Notes: a model not told the origin generated them from the sequence alone. Shown: positions 25,080 through 35,782, counted from the first letter of the stretch. The stretch is DNA of 64,000 nucleotides from Ectobacillus sp. JY-23 (GCF_023022965.1 NZ_CP095462.1:3762001-3826000); one strand, 5' to 3'. Program-made: numbers and translations.

Positions 25080-27530
25080 ATGAATACAATTCTTATAAAT
25101 GAGGAACAGCGGTATTTGGATAAAACAAAAGGGGTAATTGATAACTTGGTGAATCAAGCCAAGGAGACAATTAAAAAGGAAGTCACATCTCAAGTGGAAG
25201 CCAATGTCCGAGAGGTGATCCAAAAGAATTTGCACAAGCTGGAGGATGCACGTAAAAGTCCTTATTTTGGTCGTCTCGACTTTGAAGATGAGTATGATAA
25301 AGAAACAATTTACATAGGGAAACGTGGTATCGATCATAATGGGGAGCTTGTAGTGGTGGATTGGCGCACAGATCTTGGAAAACTGTACAATGCATATCAA
25401 GGTGTACAAACCGATTTTTATGTTGGTAAAAATCCAATAAAAATTCATGGCAAACGCGGGATTATTATTCAATACGGAAACATCGTCAGTGTGAACGAAA
25501 TCGGTAAAAGTGGCATTGTAGAGGAAGATGGTCAACAGGTGAAATATATGGATGATTACTTGAGTGAGATTTTATCAAATACAAGTGACGCCCACCAATT
25601 GCGCGATATTATTGCCAGCATTCAGGCTGAGCAGGATGAAATCATTCGTTTACCGCTAAAGGACACAATTATTGTGCAGGGAGCAGCTGGGAGTGGAAAG
25701 TCCACAATTGCACTGCATCGTATTTCCTACTTATTGTATCAATACCATGAACAAATTAAAGCAAAGGATATTTTAATTTTAGCACCGAACGAAATTTTCC
25801 TTTCTTATATTAAAGATATCGTACCGGAAATTGAAGTGGAAGGCATTGAGCAGCGTACGTTTTATGATTGGGCATCCACTTATTTCACAGATGTCAACAG
25901 CATCCCGGAGTTGCATGACCATTACGTGAACGTGTACGCAGCTTCCAATAAAGAAGAGTTGATCAAGGTCTCCAAGTACAAAGGCTCGTTACGCTTTAAG
26001 CGACTCTTGGACGAATTTGTTGAGCAAATTGGCAGTACGATGATTCCGCATGGCAGCATCATCATTGAAACCGGTGTGATGCTACAGAAGGAAGAGCTGG
26101 ATGCATTTTATAAAGGAAAAGAACACCTGCCGCTTAACGTGCGTATGAAGGAAGTCAAAGATTTCATTACAAACTGGAGCACAGCACAGGTAAAGCAAAA
26201 GCAGCGCAAAATTGAAGAAGAATTCGAAGATGCCTACCAAAAATGGGTTGTTACGTTATCGGAGGGTGCGGAGCGAAAAGCGATGTACGAGGCGCTGGAG
26301 CAGGCAAAGGCACTTCGGATGAAGGCGTTCCGTGAAAAAATGCAGCAAGAAATTGACTTGTACGTTAAAAAAATGCAGCATATTCCGGCGATGCTGATGT
26401 ATAAATCCGTGTTTCAAAAGAAAGTGTTTGATAAATTTCATGCCGATATGGATCAAGAATTGCTGAGCTTGCTATTGCGAAACGGAAAAGAAATTAAGAA
26501 AGAACAATTCACTTACGAAGACATCGCACCGCTTATTTATCTCGACGCAAAAATCAACGGTAAGAAATTGGAGTATGAACATATCTTTATCGACGAAGCG
26601 CAGGACTACAGCCCGTTCCAGCTTGCAATCATGAAAGACTACGCCAAATCTATGACAATTTTAGGTGACATCGGGCAAGGGATTTTCTCTTTCTATGGAT
26701 TGGACCGTTGGGAAGAGATTGAATCTTACGTATTCAAAGAAAAAGAATATAAGCGCTTACACCTACAAACGAGCTATCGTTCCACAAGGCAGGTTATGGA
26801 CATGGCAAACCGAGTCCTTCTCAACAGCAACTACGACTTCCCGCTTGTTATTCCGGTCAACCGTCCAGGTGCACTTCCGACCGTGCAAAACGTCACAAGC
26901 GCCGGTGAGCTGTATGATGAGATTGCGCAGGTGGTAAGAAAGTTTGAAGACAAAGGTCATCAAACAATCGCTATTTTGACAGATACTAAACAAACAGCGA
27001 TTGATACTTTCGACGAACTCAGTCGTCGCCGCGTTAAGGATATACAGGTGATTTCAGAAGGAAGACAAGAATTGCAGGAAAAAATCGTCATCATCCCTTC
27101 TTATTTGGTAAAAGGCTTGGAGTTTGATGCGGTTATTATTCACGATGTTAGCGACAGCACCTTTAAAGATGAGACATTACACGCTAAAATGTTATATATG
27201 TCCATTACACGTGCGCATCACGACCTGCATATGTTCTATCGTGGTAACGTGTCACCACTATTGGAAGACCGCGATCCGAACGCGCCGCCGAAGCCACGTA
27301 AGTCGTTTGAAGAGTGGCTTACCACCGACATCAGCGACCCAAACATCGAACCGCAAGTGGAAAAAATGAAAGTGGTCGCGAAGGAAGAAACGTTGCGACT
27401 GTTTGATGACGAAGAAGAAGAATTAGTCATGGAAGCATTTGAAGAAGACCGTGAGCGATATTACGATTTCTATGCATGGTTGAAAGTGTGGCATCGTTGG
27501 GCAGAATTGAAAAAGAAGCTACACGAATAG
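25080..27530 (+). CDS. HelD-like UvrD-family SF1 ATPase of the BREX operon
   Basis: 816 aa. It has an N-terminal coiled coil (about 1-75), the HelD-type stretch GELVVVDWRTDLGKLYNAY (about 90-110), Walker A VQGAAGSGKSTIALHRISYLLYQY (about 200-222), an inserted helical region, Walker B HIFIDEAQDYSPFQ with LGDIGQGIFSF (about 500-540), YRSTRQVM, and C-terminal motifs LVKGLEFDAVIIHDV and YMSITRAHHDLHMFYRG. HelD recycles stalled RNA polymerase in Bacillus; this copy is divergent. It ends 18 bp before brxA, so it is co-transcribed with BREX genes and probably serves the defence system rather than housekeeping. Confidence 0.8.
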   Translation: MNTILINEEQRYLDKTKGVIDNLVNQAKETIKKEVTSQVEANVREVIQKNLHKLEDARKSPYFGRLDFEDEYDKETIYIGKRGIDHNGELVVVDWRTDLGKLYNAYQGVQTDFYVGKNPIKIHGKRGIIIQYGNIVSVNEIGKSGIVEEDGQQVKYMDDYLSEILSNTSDAHQLRDIIASIQAEQDEIIRLPLKDTIIVQGAAGSGKSTIALHRISYLLYQYHEQIKAKDILILAPNEIFLSYIKDIVPEIEVEGIEQRTFYDWASTYFTDVNSIPELHDHYVNVYAASNKEELIKVSKYKGSLRFKRLLDEFVEQIGSTMIPHGSIIIETGVMLQKEELDAFYKGKEHLPLNVRMKEVKDFITNWSTAQVKQKQRKIEEEFEDAYQKWVVTLSEGAERKAMYEALEQAKALRMKAFREKMQQEIDLYVKKMQHIPAMLMYKSVFQKKVFDKFHADMDQELLSLLLRNGKEIKKEQFTYEDIAPLIYLDAKINGKKLEYEHIFIDEAQDYSPFQLAIMKDYAKSMTILGDIGQGIFSFYGLDRWEEIESYVFKEKEYKRLHLQTSYRSTRQVMDMANRVLLNSNYDFPLVIPVNRPGALPTVQNVTSAGELYDEIAQVVRKFEDKGHQTIAILTDTKQTAIDTFDELSRRRVKDIQVISEGRQELQEKIVIIPSYLVKGLEFDAVIIHDVSDSTFKDETLHAKMLYMSITRAHHDLHMFYRGNVSPLLEDRDPNAPPKPRKSFEEWLTTDISDPNIEPQVEKMKVVAKEETLRLFDDEEEELVMEAFEEDRERYYDFYAWLKVWHRWAELKKKLHE

Positions 27531-27548
27531 AAAAAGGTTGTGTCGTAA

Positions 27549-28145
27549 ATGAAAGTATATTCCGGTGGGTTTACAGCCGAACATTTATACAGAAATGAAA
27601 TGAAGATTGTCGCAGACATGCAGTTGAAGGGCTTGTCCAAACAAGAAATAAAAGAAAGGATTTTTGAAGAAAACCTCTTTCATTGCCGTAGTGAAGCGGC
27701 GATGAAAGACATTTTTCCGCGCGTATATCGCCGAGCAGAAAAGCTTGATGATACGTTACGAGACATGCTGGTTGCTGGATCGCGTTCTGATAACAATGCC
27801 ATTTTATTATATGCATTTTTAAAGCACTTCAAGTTCCCGCGGGACTTTGTGTTCGAAGTTGTGCATTACAATCTTAAGCGCTTTAAATATACCGTAACGG
27901 AAGGAAATGTGCTGACATTTTTTGAAGAAAAAGCGCAGCAATATGAAGAAGTGCGCAATTGGACGGAAAAAACGAAGTACAAGCTGAAGCAGGTCACATT
28001 GAAGATTCTTATGGACGGGGAATTACTGGTGAAAAAGGGTAACGAATATGAAATTAAACCTGTTCCACTTAGCAAGGAACTGCGTGATTATGTGGAAAAC
28101 AATTCTCAATACAGCGACCTGCTGATGCTGACATTAAACGATTGA
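27549..28145 (+). CDS. brxA: BREX protein BrxA (DUF1819)
   Basis: 198 aa, the usual BrxA length. Family features: the opening YSGGFTAEHLYRNEMKIVADMQLKGLS, the FHCRSEAAMKDIFPRVYRR segment and a C-terminal winged-helix region. BrxA is a small DNA-binding protein of type 1-like BREX, related in fold to NusB. It stands first of the core brx genes, 18 bp after the HelD-like gene. Its stop overlaps the brxB start by 1 bp. Confidence 0.9.
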   Translation: MKVYSGGFTAEHLYRNEMKIVADMQLKGLSKQEIKERIFEENLFHCRSEAAMKDIFPRVYRRAEKLDDTLRDMLVAGSRSDNNAILLYAFLKHFKFPRDFVFEVVHYNLKRFKYTVTEGNVLTFFEEKAQQYEEVRNWTEKTKYKLKQVTLKILMDGELLVKKGNEYEIKPVPLSKELRDYVENNSQYSDLLMLTLND

Positions 28146-28699
28146 TGGTGGTAAACTTGGATATTCAAAAGAAATTGGATCGCTTCTTTGAAGAGGTGCA
28201 GAAAGAAGATTTTTTAAATATGCGCGGACTTGGGAATGAAGTTCCTTACTTCGTGTTCGACTACAACCCGGAAGACGAGTTAATGGTCAGGAGGTCTGTA
28301 CAGTATTTTGCGGAAAGAATGAGTGCAAAGGCAAAAGTGTTGAATTTGTTCGATATGATGATTGATTTATTTGAAGATATTGGCGGTATTGAGGGGCTTA
28401 AGGACTTTGAAGCAGACCAAGGTACGGAGGAATTGTTTGATGCCATTCGTCCAACTCTGGAAGAAGAACAACTGGTAGCTCGTATTGGAGAAGAAGCAGA
28501 AGGTGCGCAGGTTTTGTTTGTTACGGGCGTGGGCAGTGTATTCCAACTGGTTAGCACTCATGAATTGTTGAACCAATTGCATGCACGAGTGACAAACACA
28601 CCGATTATCATTTTTTACCCAGGAGAATATACAGGGCAAGGATTGAGTTTATTTAATCGCTTTGAATCAAATGGCTATTATCGTGCGTTTTCGATATAG
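28145..28699 (+). CDS. brxB: BREX protein BrxB (DUF1788)
   Basis: 184 aa from the ATG at 28145; a TTG at 28142 would add one residue. There is no strong RBS, so translation probably depends on coupling with brxA. DUF1788 features are FLNMRGLGNEVPYFVFDYNPEDEL, LFVTGVGSVFQLVSTHELLNQLH and PIIIFYPGEYTGQGLSLFNRF. BrxB is required for BREX restriction and modification in type 1 systems; its biochemical role is not settled. Confidence 0.9.
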   Translation: MVVNLDIQKKLDRFFEEVQKEDFLNMRGLGNEVPYFVFDYNPEDELMVRRSVQYFAERMSAKAKVLNLFDMMIDLFEDIGGIEGLKDFEADQGTEELFDAIRPTLEEEQLVARIGEEAEGAQVLFVTGVGSVFQLVSTHELLNQLHARVTNTPIIIFYPGEYTGQGLSLFNRFESNGYYRAFSI

Positions 28700-28719
28700 A
28701 TATAAGGGGAGAAAATAAG

Positions 28720-31700
28720 ATGTTACAAGATGCTTTTACAATCGAAGAGCTGTTTAAAAAGAAAATTGATCGCGAAATCAACGGCGTGGTACAAGCGGGG
28801 CAACGCGATGAGAAAGTCATTTTAGATGAGCTTGAAGAGTACGTTATGACAAAAGAAATTAGCGAAAACATGGCGTATTTCTTTAAAAACTATGCGTACA
28901 GCTTTGATAATCAAACTACTAAGATGGGTGTATGGATTTCTGGTTTCTTCGGATCAGGTAAATCTCACTTCCTAAAAATCTTGTCTTACTTATTAAACAA
29001 CGAAACAGTTTTCGGAAAGCGTGCTGTGGACTTTTTCAAGGATAAAACGGATGATCAAGAGCTCCTTACAATTATGCAACGCTCCGCAAGTTATAACAGC
29101 CAGGCTATCTTGTTCAACGTCGACTCTAAGTCGGCTGGCGGCAAAAAAGAGAAAGCAACTATTGTAGAAGTGTTCCTAAAGGTATTCAATGAGTACTTGG
29201 GCTATTCTTCTACACCATGGATTGCTAACTTAGAAAGACAGTTAACAGAAGAAGGCGTATATACACAGTTTGTGGAGCGTTTTGAAGAGATAGACAATAC
29301 GAAATGGGTTGACAGTCGTGCTCGCGTATTGTTTAAAAAGAAATCATTTATAGAAGCTTTGGTGCAACTTGGCTATACGAAGGATACTGCAGAAGCTGTT
29401 TTGGCGGCGTCTAATAAAAACTATGAAATGAGCTCGGATGATTTTGCGAAATTGGTTGCTCAATACGTTGCAGCACAAGGAGACAACTATCGTTTAACAT
29501 TCTTGGTCGATGAAATTGGTCAGTATATCGGTGATGATACAGATTTGATGTTGAACCTGCAAACTATCACCGAAGACCTAGGAAACCATTGTCAGGGAAA
29601 AGTATGGGTCATCGTTACATCGCAGGAGCAAATTGATGCCGTAACAAAGGTAAAGGGAACAGAAAACTTCTCCAAAATTCAAGGACGCTTTGCGACAAAG
29701 ATTCACTTGACAAGTTCCAACACGGATGAAGTTATTAAGCGACGCCTATTGGAAAAAACGGCTGCCACTACAGATCGCCTGCAAATTGATTTCGATCAAA
29801 TTGGTCAAAGCTTAAACAACACATTAACGTTTGAAAAAGATAAAAGTGTTCTGCAAAACGGCTTTAAAGATGCGAATGAATATGCGGCTATTTATCCGTT
29901 CGTACCGTATCAAGTTGAATTATTGCAGCGTGTATTCAACAAGGTACGTCGTCAAGGAGAAGCCGGTGCGCACTTATCGCAAGGTGAGCGCTCACTATTG
30001 AATGCCTTCCAGGAAGTTGCGATTCAATTAAAGGATGAAGATACAAATCAATTAGCACGATTCTCCCAGTTCTATGAAACAGTGAAACGCTTCCTTAGCA
30101 CATCTGTTTCATCAACAATCAGTGAAGCGGCTAAACGTGAGGGTATCACAGGATTTGACGTGGAAGTGCTAAAAGTACTTTTCATGATTAAGAGCATTGA
30201 CGAAATTAAAGCAACCTTAGAGAACATTACAACATTATTAGTAGATAGCGTAGACTGTATCAAAAATGACTTGGAAAAAAGAGTAGTTCAATCGTTGATT
30301 CGTTTGCGCCAAAAAATGTTAATCGCAGAAAACGCGGATCGTACGTTTGTATTTTTAAGTGACGACGAGCAAGAAATCAACCGTGAAATTCAAAGTGAAA
30401 ATGTCAACGATGCAAATGTTACTGATGCACTAGGTCGTTTCTTTTATGAAGACATTATCCAAATGCGCTCTTACCGTTACCAAAAAACACATGACTTTGA
30501 ATTTAATAAAGCGTTTGACACTTATAATCGTGGCGGAAAAACAAACGCCTTGACGCTACAGGTGTACACAGGTGACGTATCAGAAGAACAAGCGCGTGCC
30601 GATGCGAACTCCGGCACGATGATTATGTACATTCCGGAGCAGTATGCAGGTAAATTTTTTGAACCGATGCAGTATGCCCAAAAAATTCAGTCCTTCGCCA
30701 ACAAAAAAATCTCCACAAGCTTAACAGATAAGCAAAAGAGAATTGTGGACGAAAAGCGCCAGCAAATCAGTGAGTTTGAGAAGAAAGCGAAGGAAGCGCT
30801 AGAAGAAGCGGCTGCAAATGCGAAGTACTTTATTCAAGGACAAGACTATGAGTTTAAAGGTGCACTAGAAAACCAACTACAAGGTGCATTTGAGGTATTG
30901 GTGCGAAATACGTACAGCTATTTAAGCTATATTGATGAGCCTGTGCTGGTGAAGAATGCGGAAAATACGATAAAAGAATGGGCTACAAACGGTTTATCAG
31001 GTAGATTAGATGGCACGTTTGCCAATCATCTGGCATATGAAACAATCGTACGCTTTTTGGAAGAGAGTCGCGGTCGACAAGTTGTCACTCTAAAGACGCT
31101 AGTTGAAAAGTTTAAAGACGTACCGTACGGGTGGAGTGAAAACGACATTGCGGGTATGGTAGCGGCTGCGGTGTATTATAAAAAAATTAAGCTCTCTTAT
31201 TTAAGCGAAGCGTTTGATGTAGAACATCCGCAATTTATCGGTCGTATTACAAAAACGTCCGAGAGAGAAAAGGTTGTGCTAGAAGCGCAAATTGGTATTC
31301 CTGCGCGTGTGCGTAAAGATGTAGTAGAAGCAATGCGAGAGTTGTTCAACTTCTATGATATTGGTGAAACGTACGATGAAGTAGCCAAATCCATTCGTGA
31401 ACAAATCCAAAAGCACTTCATTGAGCCGATTGAAGACATGCAGCGTGTGAAGCAGCGTGAAAATACGCAATATCCATACCCGGGCGGCATCAAGCTTTCT
31501 AAAATTAAAAACAGTATCTTGGAGCTAATGGGTATCAGCAAACAAGAGAACTTCGTAGAGGAATTTATCGAGCTTGATAAAGACCTAGAAGAATGGTTGG
31601 AAGACGTACAGCACTTGAACTCTTTCTATAATGGTCATGCGCTTCGTCATTTTGATGAAAGTGTGAAAGTGTTGGCAGAGCGTCGTGATGATCTAGATGT

Positions 31701-32274
31701 GGCAAAGCATGATGCCGACGTACAAAAGGTGAAACAAAGTATCATAGCGATTCTCACAAACGATAATCCATTCAAGCAAATTCCAAACTTACCACTGTTG
31801 AATGAACAGCTTAAAACAGGTTTATCCAACTTTGTGAAAAGAGAAATAGGGGTACAGTTAGAGCAAATGGAAGAGATTCAGCGCGACATGCAAGCACTGC
31901 AAGAACGTTATCAAAACATCGATACAATCAAAACAGTTGTAGCGCAAAAGCTAGAGGAATTGCAAAAACGCATCGCGCAAATGCAGGACTTAGAAAGTAT
32001 TTCCCGTGTATACACGTATACACAAATGGCAAACAATGACTACCGCCGTTTGGAGGACCAAGTACGCGAGTTGTATGATGCATATGTTACTGATAATGGT
32101 GGAGACGATGAACAAGTTGTGGAAATGAACCTTTCACAGCTCTTGAACGTTGCCTTACCGACAGGTCAATTTGAAATCAAAACAGAACAAGACTTAACAC
32201 AGTGGATGGAAAAGTTGGCAAATCAAGTAAGACAAGAACTGAATCGTGGCAATTCCGTTATCATTAAGAAATAA
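28720..32274 (+). CDS. brxC: BREX P-loop ATPase BrxC (DUF499-like)
   Basis: 1184 aa, a normal length for BrxC/PglY. An N-terminal AAA-type ATPase domain carries Walker A in GFFGSGKSHFLKIL (about residues 74-86), Walker B at LTFLVDEIGQYIGDD (about 258) and the sensor VTSQEQIDAVTKVKG. Long helical C-terminal regions follow. BrxC is an essential core component thought to power assembly of the BREX complex on DNA. It starts 20 bp after brxB with an AGGGGAG RBS. Only one BrxC-type gene is present. Confidence 0.93.
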   Translation: MLQDAFTIEELFKKKIDREINGVVQAGQRDEKVILDELEEYVMTKEISENMAYFFKNYAYSFDNQTTKMGVWISGFFGSGKSHFLKILSYLLNNETVFGKRAVDFFKDKTDDQELLTIMQRSASYNSQAILFNVDSKSAGGKKEKATIVEVFLKVFNEYLGYSSTPWIANLERQLTEEGVYTQFVERFEEIDNTKWVDSRARVLFKKKSFIEALVQLGYTKDTAEAVLAASNKNYEMSSDDFAKLVAQYVAAQGDNYRLTFLVDEIGQYIGDDTDLMLNLQTITEDLGNHCQGKVWVIVTSQEQIDAVTKVKGTENFSKIQGRFATKIHLTSSNTDEVIKRRLLEKTAATTDRLQIDFDQIGQSLNNTLTFEKDKSVLQNGFKDANEYAAIYPFVPYQVELLQRVFNKVRRQGEAGAHLSQGERSLLNAFQEVAIQLKDEDTNQLARFSQFYETVKRFLSTSVSSTISEAAKREGITGFDVEVLKVLFMIKSIDEIKATLENITTLLVDSVDCIKNDLEKRVVQSLIRLRQKMLIAENADRTFVFLSDDEQEINREIQSENVNDANVTDALGRFFYEDIIQMRSYRYQKTHDFEFNKAFDTYNRGGKTNALTLQVYTGDVSEEQARADANSGTMIMYIPEQYAGKFFEPMQYAQKIQSFANKKISTSLTDKQKRIVDEKRQQISEFEKKAKEALEEAAANAKYFIQGQDYEFKGALENQLQGAFEVLVRNTYSYLSYIDEPVLVKNAENTIKEWATNGLSGRLDGTFANHLAYETIVRFLEESRGRQVVTLKTLVEKFKDVPYGWSENDIAGMVAAAVYYKKIKLSYLSEAFDVEHPQFIGRITKTSEREKVVLEAQIGIPARVRKDVVEAMRELFNFYDIGETYDEVAKSIREQIQKHFIEPIEDMQRVKQRENTQYPYPGGIKLSKIKNSILELMGISKQENFVEEFIELDKDLEEWLEDVQHLNSFYNGHALRHFDESVKVLAERRDDLDVAKHDADVQKVKQSIIAILTNDNPFKQIPNLPLLNEQLKTGLSNFVKREIGVQLEQMEEIQRDMQALQERYQNIDTIKTVVAQKLEELQKRIAQMQDLESISRVYTYTQMANNDYRRLEDQVRELYDAYVTDNGGDDEQVVEMNLSQLLNVALPTGQFEIKTEQDLTQWMEKLANQVRQELNRGNSVIIKK

Positions 32275-32290
32275 AAGGAGATAGAATGCG

Positions 32291-35200
32291 ATGAACAAGA
32301 AAGCACTTAAAGAATTTGCGGTCTATGCCCGCAACGAACTTCGCAACCAAATCGCATTACGAGCACAAGCCTTTGGGATTACACCCGAAGGCTCTCCTAT
32401 GCTTGTAACAGGTGCGGACTATGTGGAGATGAATGGTAAAAAATATCCACTTGCGTATAAAAACAGCATCACAAAGCTGTTGAAAGAAATTGAAACAAAA
32501 GGCTTTGATAACGTCATTGAGGAAGTCGCTTACACTTGGTTTAACCGACTCATTGCGATTCGTTACATGGAAGTACATAATTATCTTCCGTCTCGTGTTC
32601 GTGTGTTATCTAGTGAGACAAAAGGAAAAGTGGATCCCGATATTTTAACGGAGTATCAATATGCAGATTTACCTGTAAACAAGGAAGATATCGCAACGGC
32701 ATTGGCGCAAGGAAACCGTGAAGAAGCATTTCGTAAGCTGTTGATTGCACAGTGTAATGAGTTGAATGAAATTATGCCTTTCTTGTTTGAGAAGCTGGCT
32801 GATTATACGGAGCTGTTGTTGCCGGAGTCTTTACTTCATGCGGATTCTTTAGTCAATAAGCTTGGTAAAGAGCTTGAAGATGGAAACTTCGAACATGTAG
32901 AAGTTATCGGATGGCTGTATCAATACTACATCTCAGAAAAGAAAGATGAAGTATTCGCAGGGCTGAAGAAAAACAAAAAAATTACAAAAGAAAACATCCC
33001 GGCTGCGACACAGTTGTTTACACCGCACTGGATTGTACGTTATATGGTAGAAAACTCACTTGGTCATATGTGGCTGGAATCACATCCAGAATCAGACCTG
33101 AAAGAAGAAATGAAATATTATGTAGAACCGGCAGAGCAAGAACCAGAAGTACAAGCGAAGCTGGCAGAACTGCGTAATCCAAATCTTTCTCCGGAAGAGA
33201 TTACAATCTTAGACCCAGCATGTGGATCCGGCCATATTTTGGTGTATGCGTTTGACTTACTATATAAAATCTATGAAGAACGTGGGTATCCGACGAAGGA
33301 GATTCCATCTCTTATCTTAGAGAAGAACTTATACGGAATTGACATTGATGATCGGGCAGCACAGTTAGCTTCATTTGCATTAATGATGAAGGCGCGTGAG
33401 AAAACCAAACGTATTTTCCGTAATGTGCCGAAGTTGAATGTGATTTCAATTCAAGAGTCGAATGGTATTTTCATTGAACAAGCGGCTGATTTAATTGGTG
33501 AAAGTGCAAGTGGAAAGGAAGAGGTAAAAGAACTCCTTACAACTTTTATTGATGCCAAGAATTTTGGATCAATCTTGCAGCCAGAGAAGGTGGATTTTGA
33601 GAAGTATCTTTCAAAAGTGCGAGCGTTGAGAGAAGAGGGACAGGCTACGTTTGATACTTTTGAGGTGTATGAGCAGTTAGATATGATTACAGAATTGATT
33701 GAGCAGGCTAGATTGTTGGCTAGTCAGTATGATGTGGTTGTGACAAATCCACCTTATATGGGTGCTAAAGGGATGTTATCTCAATTATCTCAGTATATAA
33801 AAGTAAACTATAACGATGCTAAATCAGACTTGTTTGCAGTGTTTATGGAAAGGGGGAATGTGTTTGCAAAAGAGTTAGGGTACCATTGTCAGATTAATCA
33901 GCAGTCATGGATGTTTCTAGGTAGTTATGAACATATTCGTAAAAAAATATTATCAACTATGTTTATTGAATCTATGCTACACCTAGGTCCAAGGACTTTT
34001 GAGGAAATCGGCGGTGAGGTTGTTCAAAGTACAGCCTTTGTATTACGAAAAAGCAATATTAGTAATCTTATCGGAAAGTATTACCGTTTGGTTGAATACA
34101 ATCAACCTGGTTTAAAAGAGAAAGCCTTCTTGTTGAGGAATCAGGAGTATATAGTAAAGCAAAATAAATTCAATTCTATTTTAGGAGCTCCCATATCATA
34201 TTGGGCTTCTTCGCAAATATATTCGTTGTTTTTGAACAAGGAAAAAGTATCTAGTTATGCTTCCGCTAAAAAAGGTACTTTTACAGGTGATAATGATAAA
34301 TTTTTAAGATTATGGCATGAAGTTAACATACAAAATATTGGGATAGGTTTTAAAAGTCGACAGGAAGCAAAGGCATCTGAGAAAAAATGGTTTCCATACA
34401 ATAAAGGTGGAGGGTTTAGAAGGTGGTATGGGAACCTTGATTATATTGTGAACTGGTATAACGATGGGGAAGAGCTCTCTCAGTCTATAAAAGCTGGCAT
34501 ACGGAATCCAGACTTTTTCTTTAAAAATTGTATTACTTGGTCTGATTTATCTACTAATTTGTTTAGTGCTAGATATGTACCTGATGGGTTCATTTTTGAT
34601 TCTACTGGTCCAAGTATGTTTTTATATGATGAAAGAGATAAATATAGTTTGTTAGCATGTGTTAATAGCAAACCGTTTCAGTATTTAACCAACTTTGTTT
34701 TGACAGGATTACATTATACCAGTGGAGTTATTAACAATATCCCAATAAGTCTTTTAACAGACCCTAATCAGATTAAGATAAGCAAGGAAAATGAACGTAT
34801 TTCTAAGCTTGATTGGAATTTTTACGAGACATCGTGGGAGTTTATGAGTCATCCTTTTGTGGAATATTCTGTTGAATTTAAAAAATTGGAAGTTATTTAT
34901 TTAAATTGGCAATCCCACACCGAATCCCAATTCCGCCAACTCCAACAAAACGAAGAAGAACTAAACAAAATCTTTATCGAACTATACGGCCTACAAGACG
35001 AACTTACACCTGAAGTACCGGATGAAGAGGTAACCATCCGCCGCGCCGACCGTGTTCGTGATGCAAAGTCATTTCTATCCTACTGCATCGGCCTTATGAT
35101 GGGACGCTATTCATTAGATGTAGAAGGACTAGCATACGCAGGTGGAGAGTGGGATGACAGCAAGTACACGACTTTCAAGCCTGACAGTGATGGCATTATT

Positions 35201-35773
35201 CCTCTGACAGACACAGAGTACTTCGAGGACGATGTAGTTAGCCGCTTGCAAGATTTATTGGTTCTTATGTTTGGACAAGACACATTGGTGGAAAACCTGC
35301 GCTGGTTAGCTGAATCTCTGACGATGAAAGCAAATGAAACACCAGTTGAGCGTTTGCGTCGTTATTTTTTTGATGAGTTTTATGCGGATCACTGTAAGAT
35401 TTATCAAAAGCGTCCGATTTACTGGATGGCGGAGTCCGGTACGAAGAAGGGCTTCCGTGCGTTGTTCTATTTACATCGCTATACACCGGAAACATTAGCG
35501 ATGATGCGCTTCTCTTATGTGCAGGATTTACAAGAGAAGCTACGTCATGAGCAAAAACGTCTGGAGCAAGATCTTGTTAACCCAGAGTTAACAGCGGCAA
35601 CGAAGAAGCGTTATGACAAGCAACTAACAACAATTAAGGCACAGCAAGTTGAACTCATCGACTTCGATAAAAAACTTGCTGAGCTTGCGAATCAGCGAAT
35701 TGCGCTTGATTTGGATGATGGTGTGGTTGTAAACTATGCAAAGCTGCAAAATGTACTTGCGAAAATCAAGTGA
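32291..35773 (+). CDS. pglX: BREX-1 adenine-specific DNA methyltransferase PglX
   Basis: 1160 aa, the size expected for PglX. Methyltransferase motif I is DPACGSGHILVYAFDLLY (about residue 307) and the catalytic motif IV is VVTNPPYMG (about 483), the NPPY of N6-adenine methyltransferases. It methylates the BREX recognition sequence on host DNA and sets the specificity of exclusion. The segment coding about residues 490-870 is clearly more AT-rich and less codon-biased than the two ends, as expected for an exchanged target-recognition region. Start 16 bp after brxC; terminator downstream. Confidence 0.95.
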   Translation: MNKKALKEFAVYARNELRNQIALRAQAFGITPEGSPMLVTGADYVEMNGKKYPLAYKNSITKLLKEIETKGFDNVIEEVAYTWFNRLIAIRYMEVHNYLPSRVRVLSSETKGKVDPDILTEYQYADLPVNKEDIATALAQGNREEAFRKLLIAQCNELNEIMPFLFEKLADYTELLLPESLLHADSLVNKLGKELEDGNFEHVEVIGWLYQYYISEKKDEVFAGLKKNKKITKENIPAATQLFTPHWIVRYMVENSLGHMWLESHPESDLKEEMKYYVEPAEQEPEVQAKLAELRNPNLSPEEITILDPACGSGHILVYAFDLLYKIYEERGYPTKEIPSLILEKNLYGIDIDDRAAQLASFALMMKAREKTKRIFRNVPKLNVISIQESNGIFIEQAADLIGESASGKEEVKELLTTFIDAKNFGSILQPEKVDFEKYLSKVRALREEGQATFDTFEVYEQLDMITELIEQARLLASQYDVVVTNPPYMGAKGMLSQLSQYIKVNYNDAKSDLFAVFMERGNVFAKELGYHCQINQQSWMFLGSYEHIRKKILSTMFIESMLHLGPRTFEEIGGEVVQSTAFVLRKSNISNLIGKYYRLVEYNQPGLKEKAFLLRNQEYIVKQNKFNSILGAPISYWASSQIYSLFLNKEKVSSYASAKKGTFTGDNDKFLRLWHEVNIQNIGIGFKSRQEAKASEKKWFPYNKGGGFRRWYGNLDYIVNWYNDGEELSQSIKAGIRNPDFFFKNCITWSDLSTNLFSARYVPDGFIFDSTGPSMFLYDERDKYSLLACVNSKPFQYLTNFVLTGLHYTSGVINNIPISLLTDPNQIKISKENERISKLDWNFYETSWEFMSHPFVEYSVEFKKLEVIYLNWQSHTESQFRQLQQNEEELNKIFIELYGLQDELTPEVPDEEVTIRRADRVRDAKSFLSYCIGLMMGRYSLDVEGLAYAGGEWDDSKYTTFKPDSDGIIPLTDTEYFEDDVVSRLQDLLVLMFGQDTLVENLRWLAESLTMKANETPVERLRRYFFDEFYADHCKIYQKRPIYWMAESGTKKGFRALFYLHRYTPETLAMMRFSYVQDLQEKLRHEQKRLEQDLVNPELTAATKKRYDKQLTTIKAQQVELIDFDKKLAELANQRIALDLDDGVVVNYAKLQNVLAKIK

Positions 35774-35782
35774 TGAAAAAGT

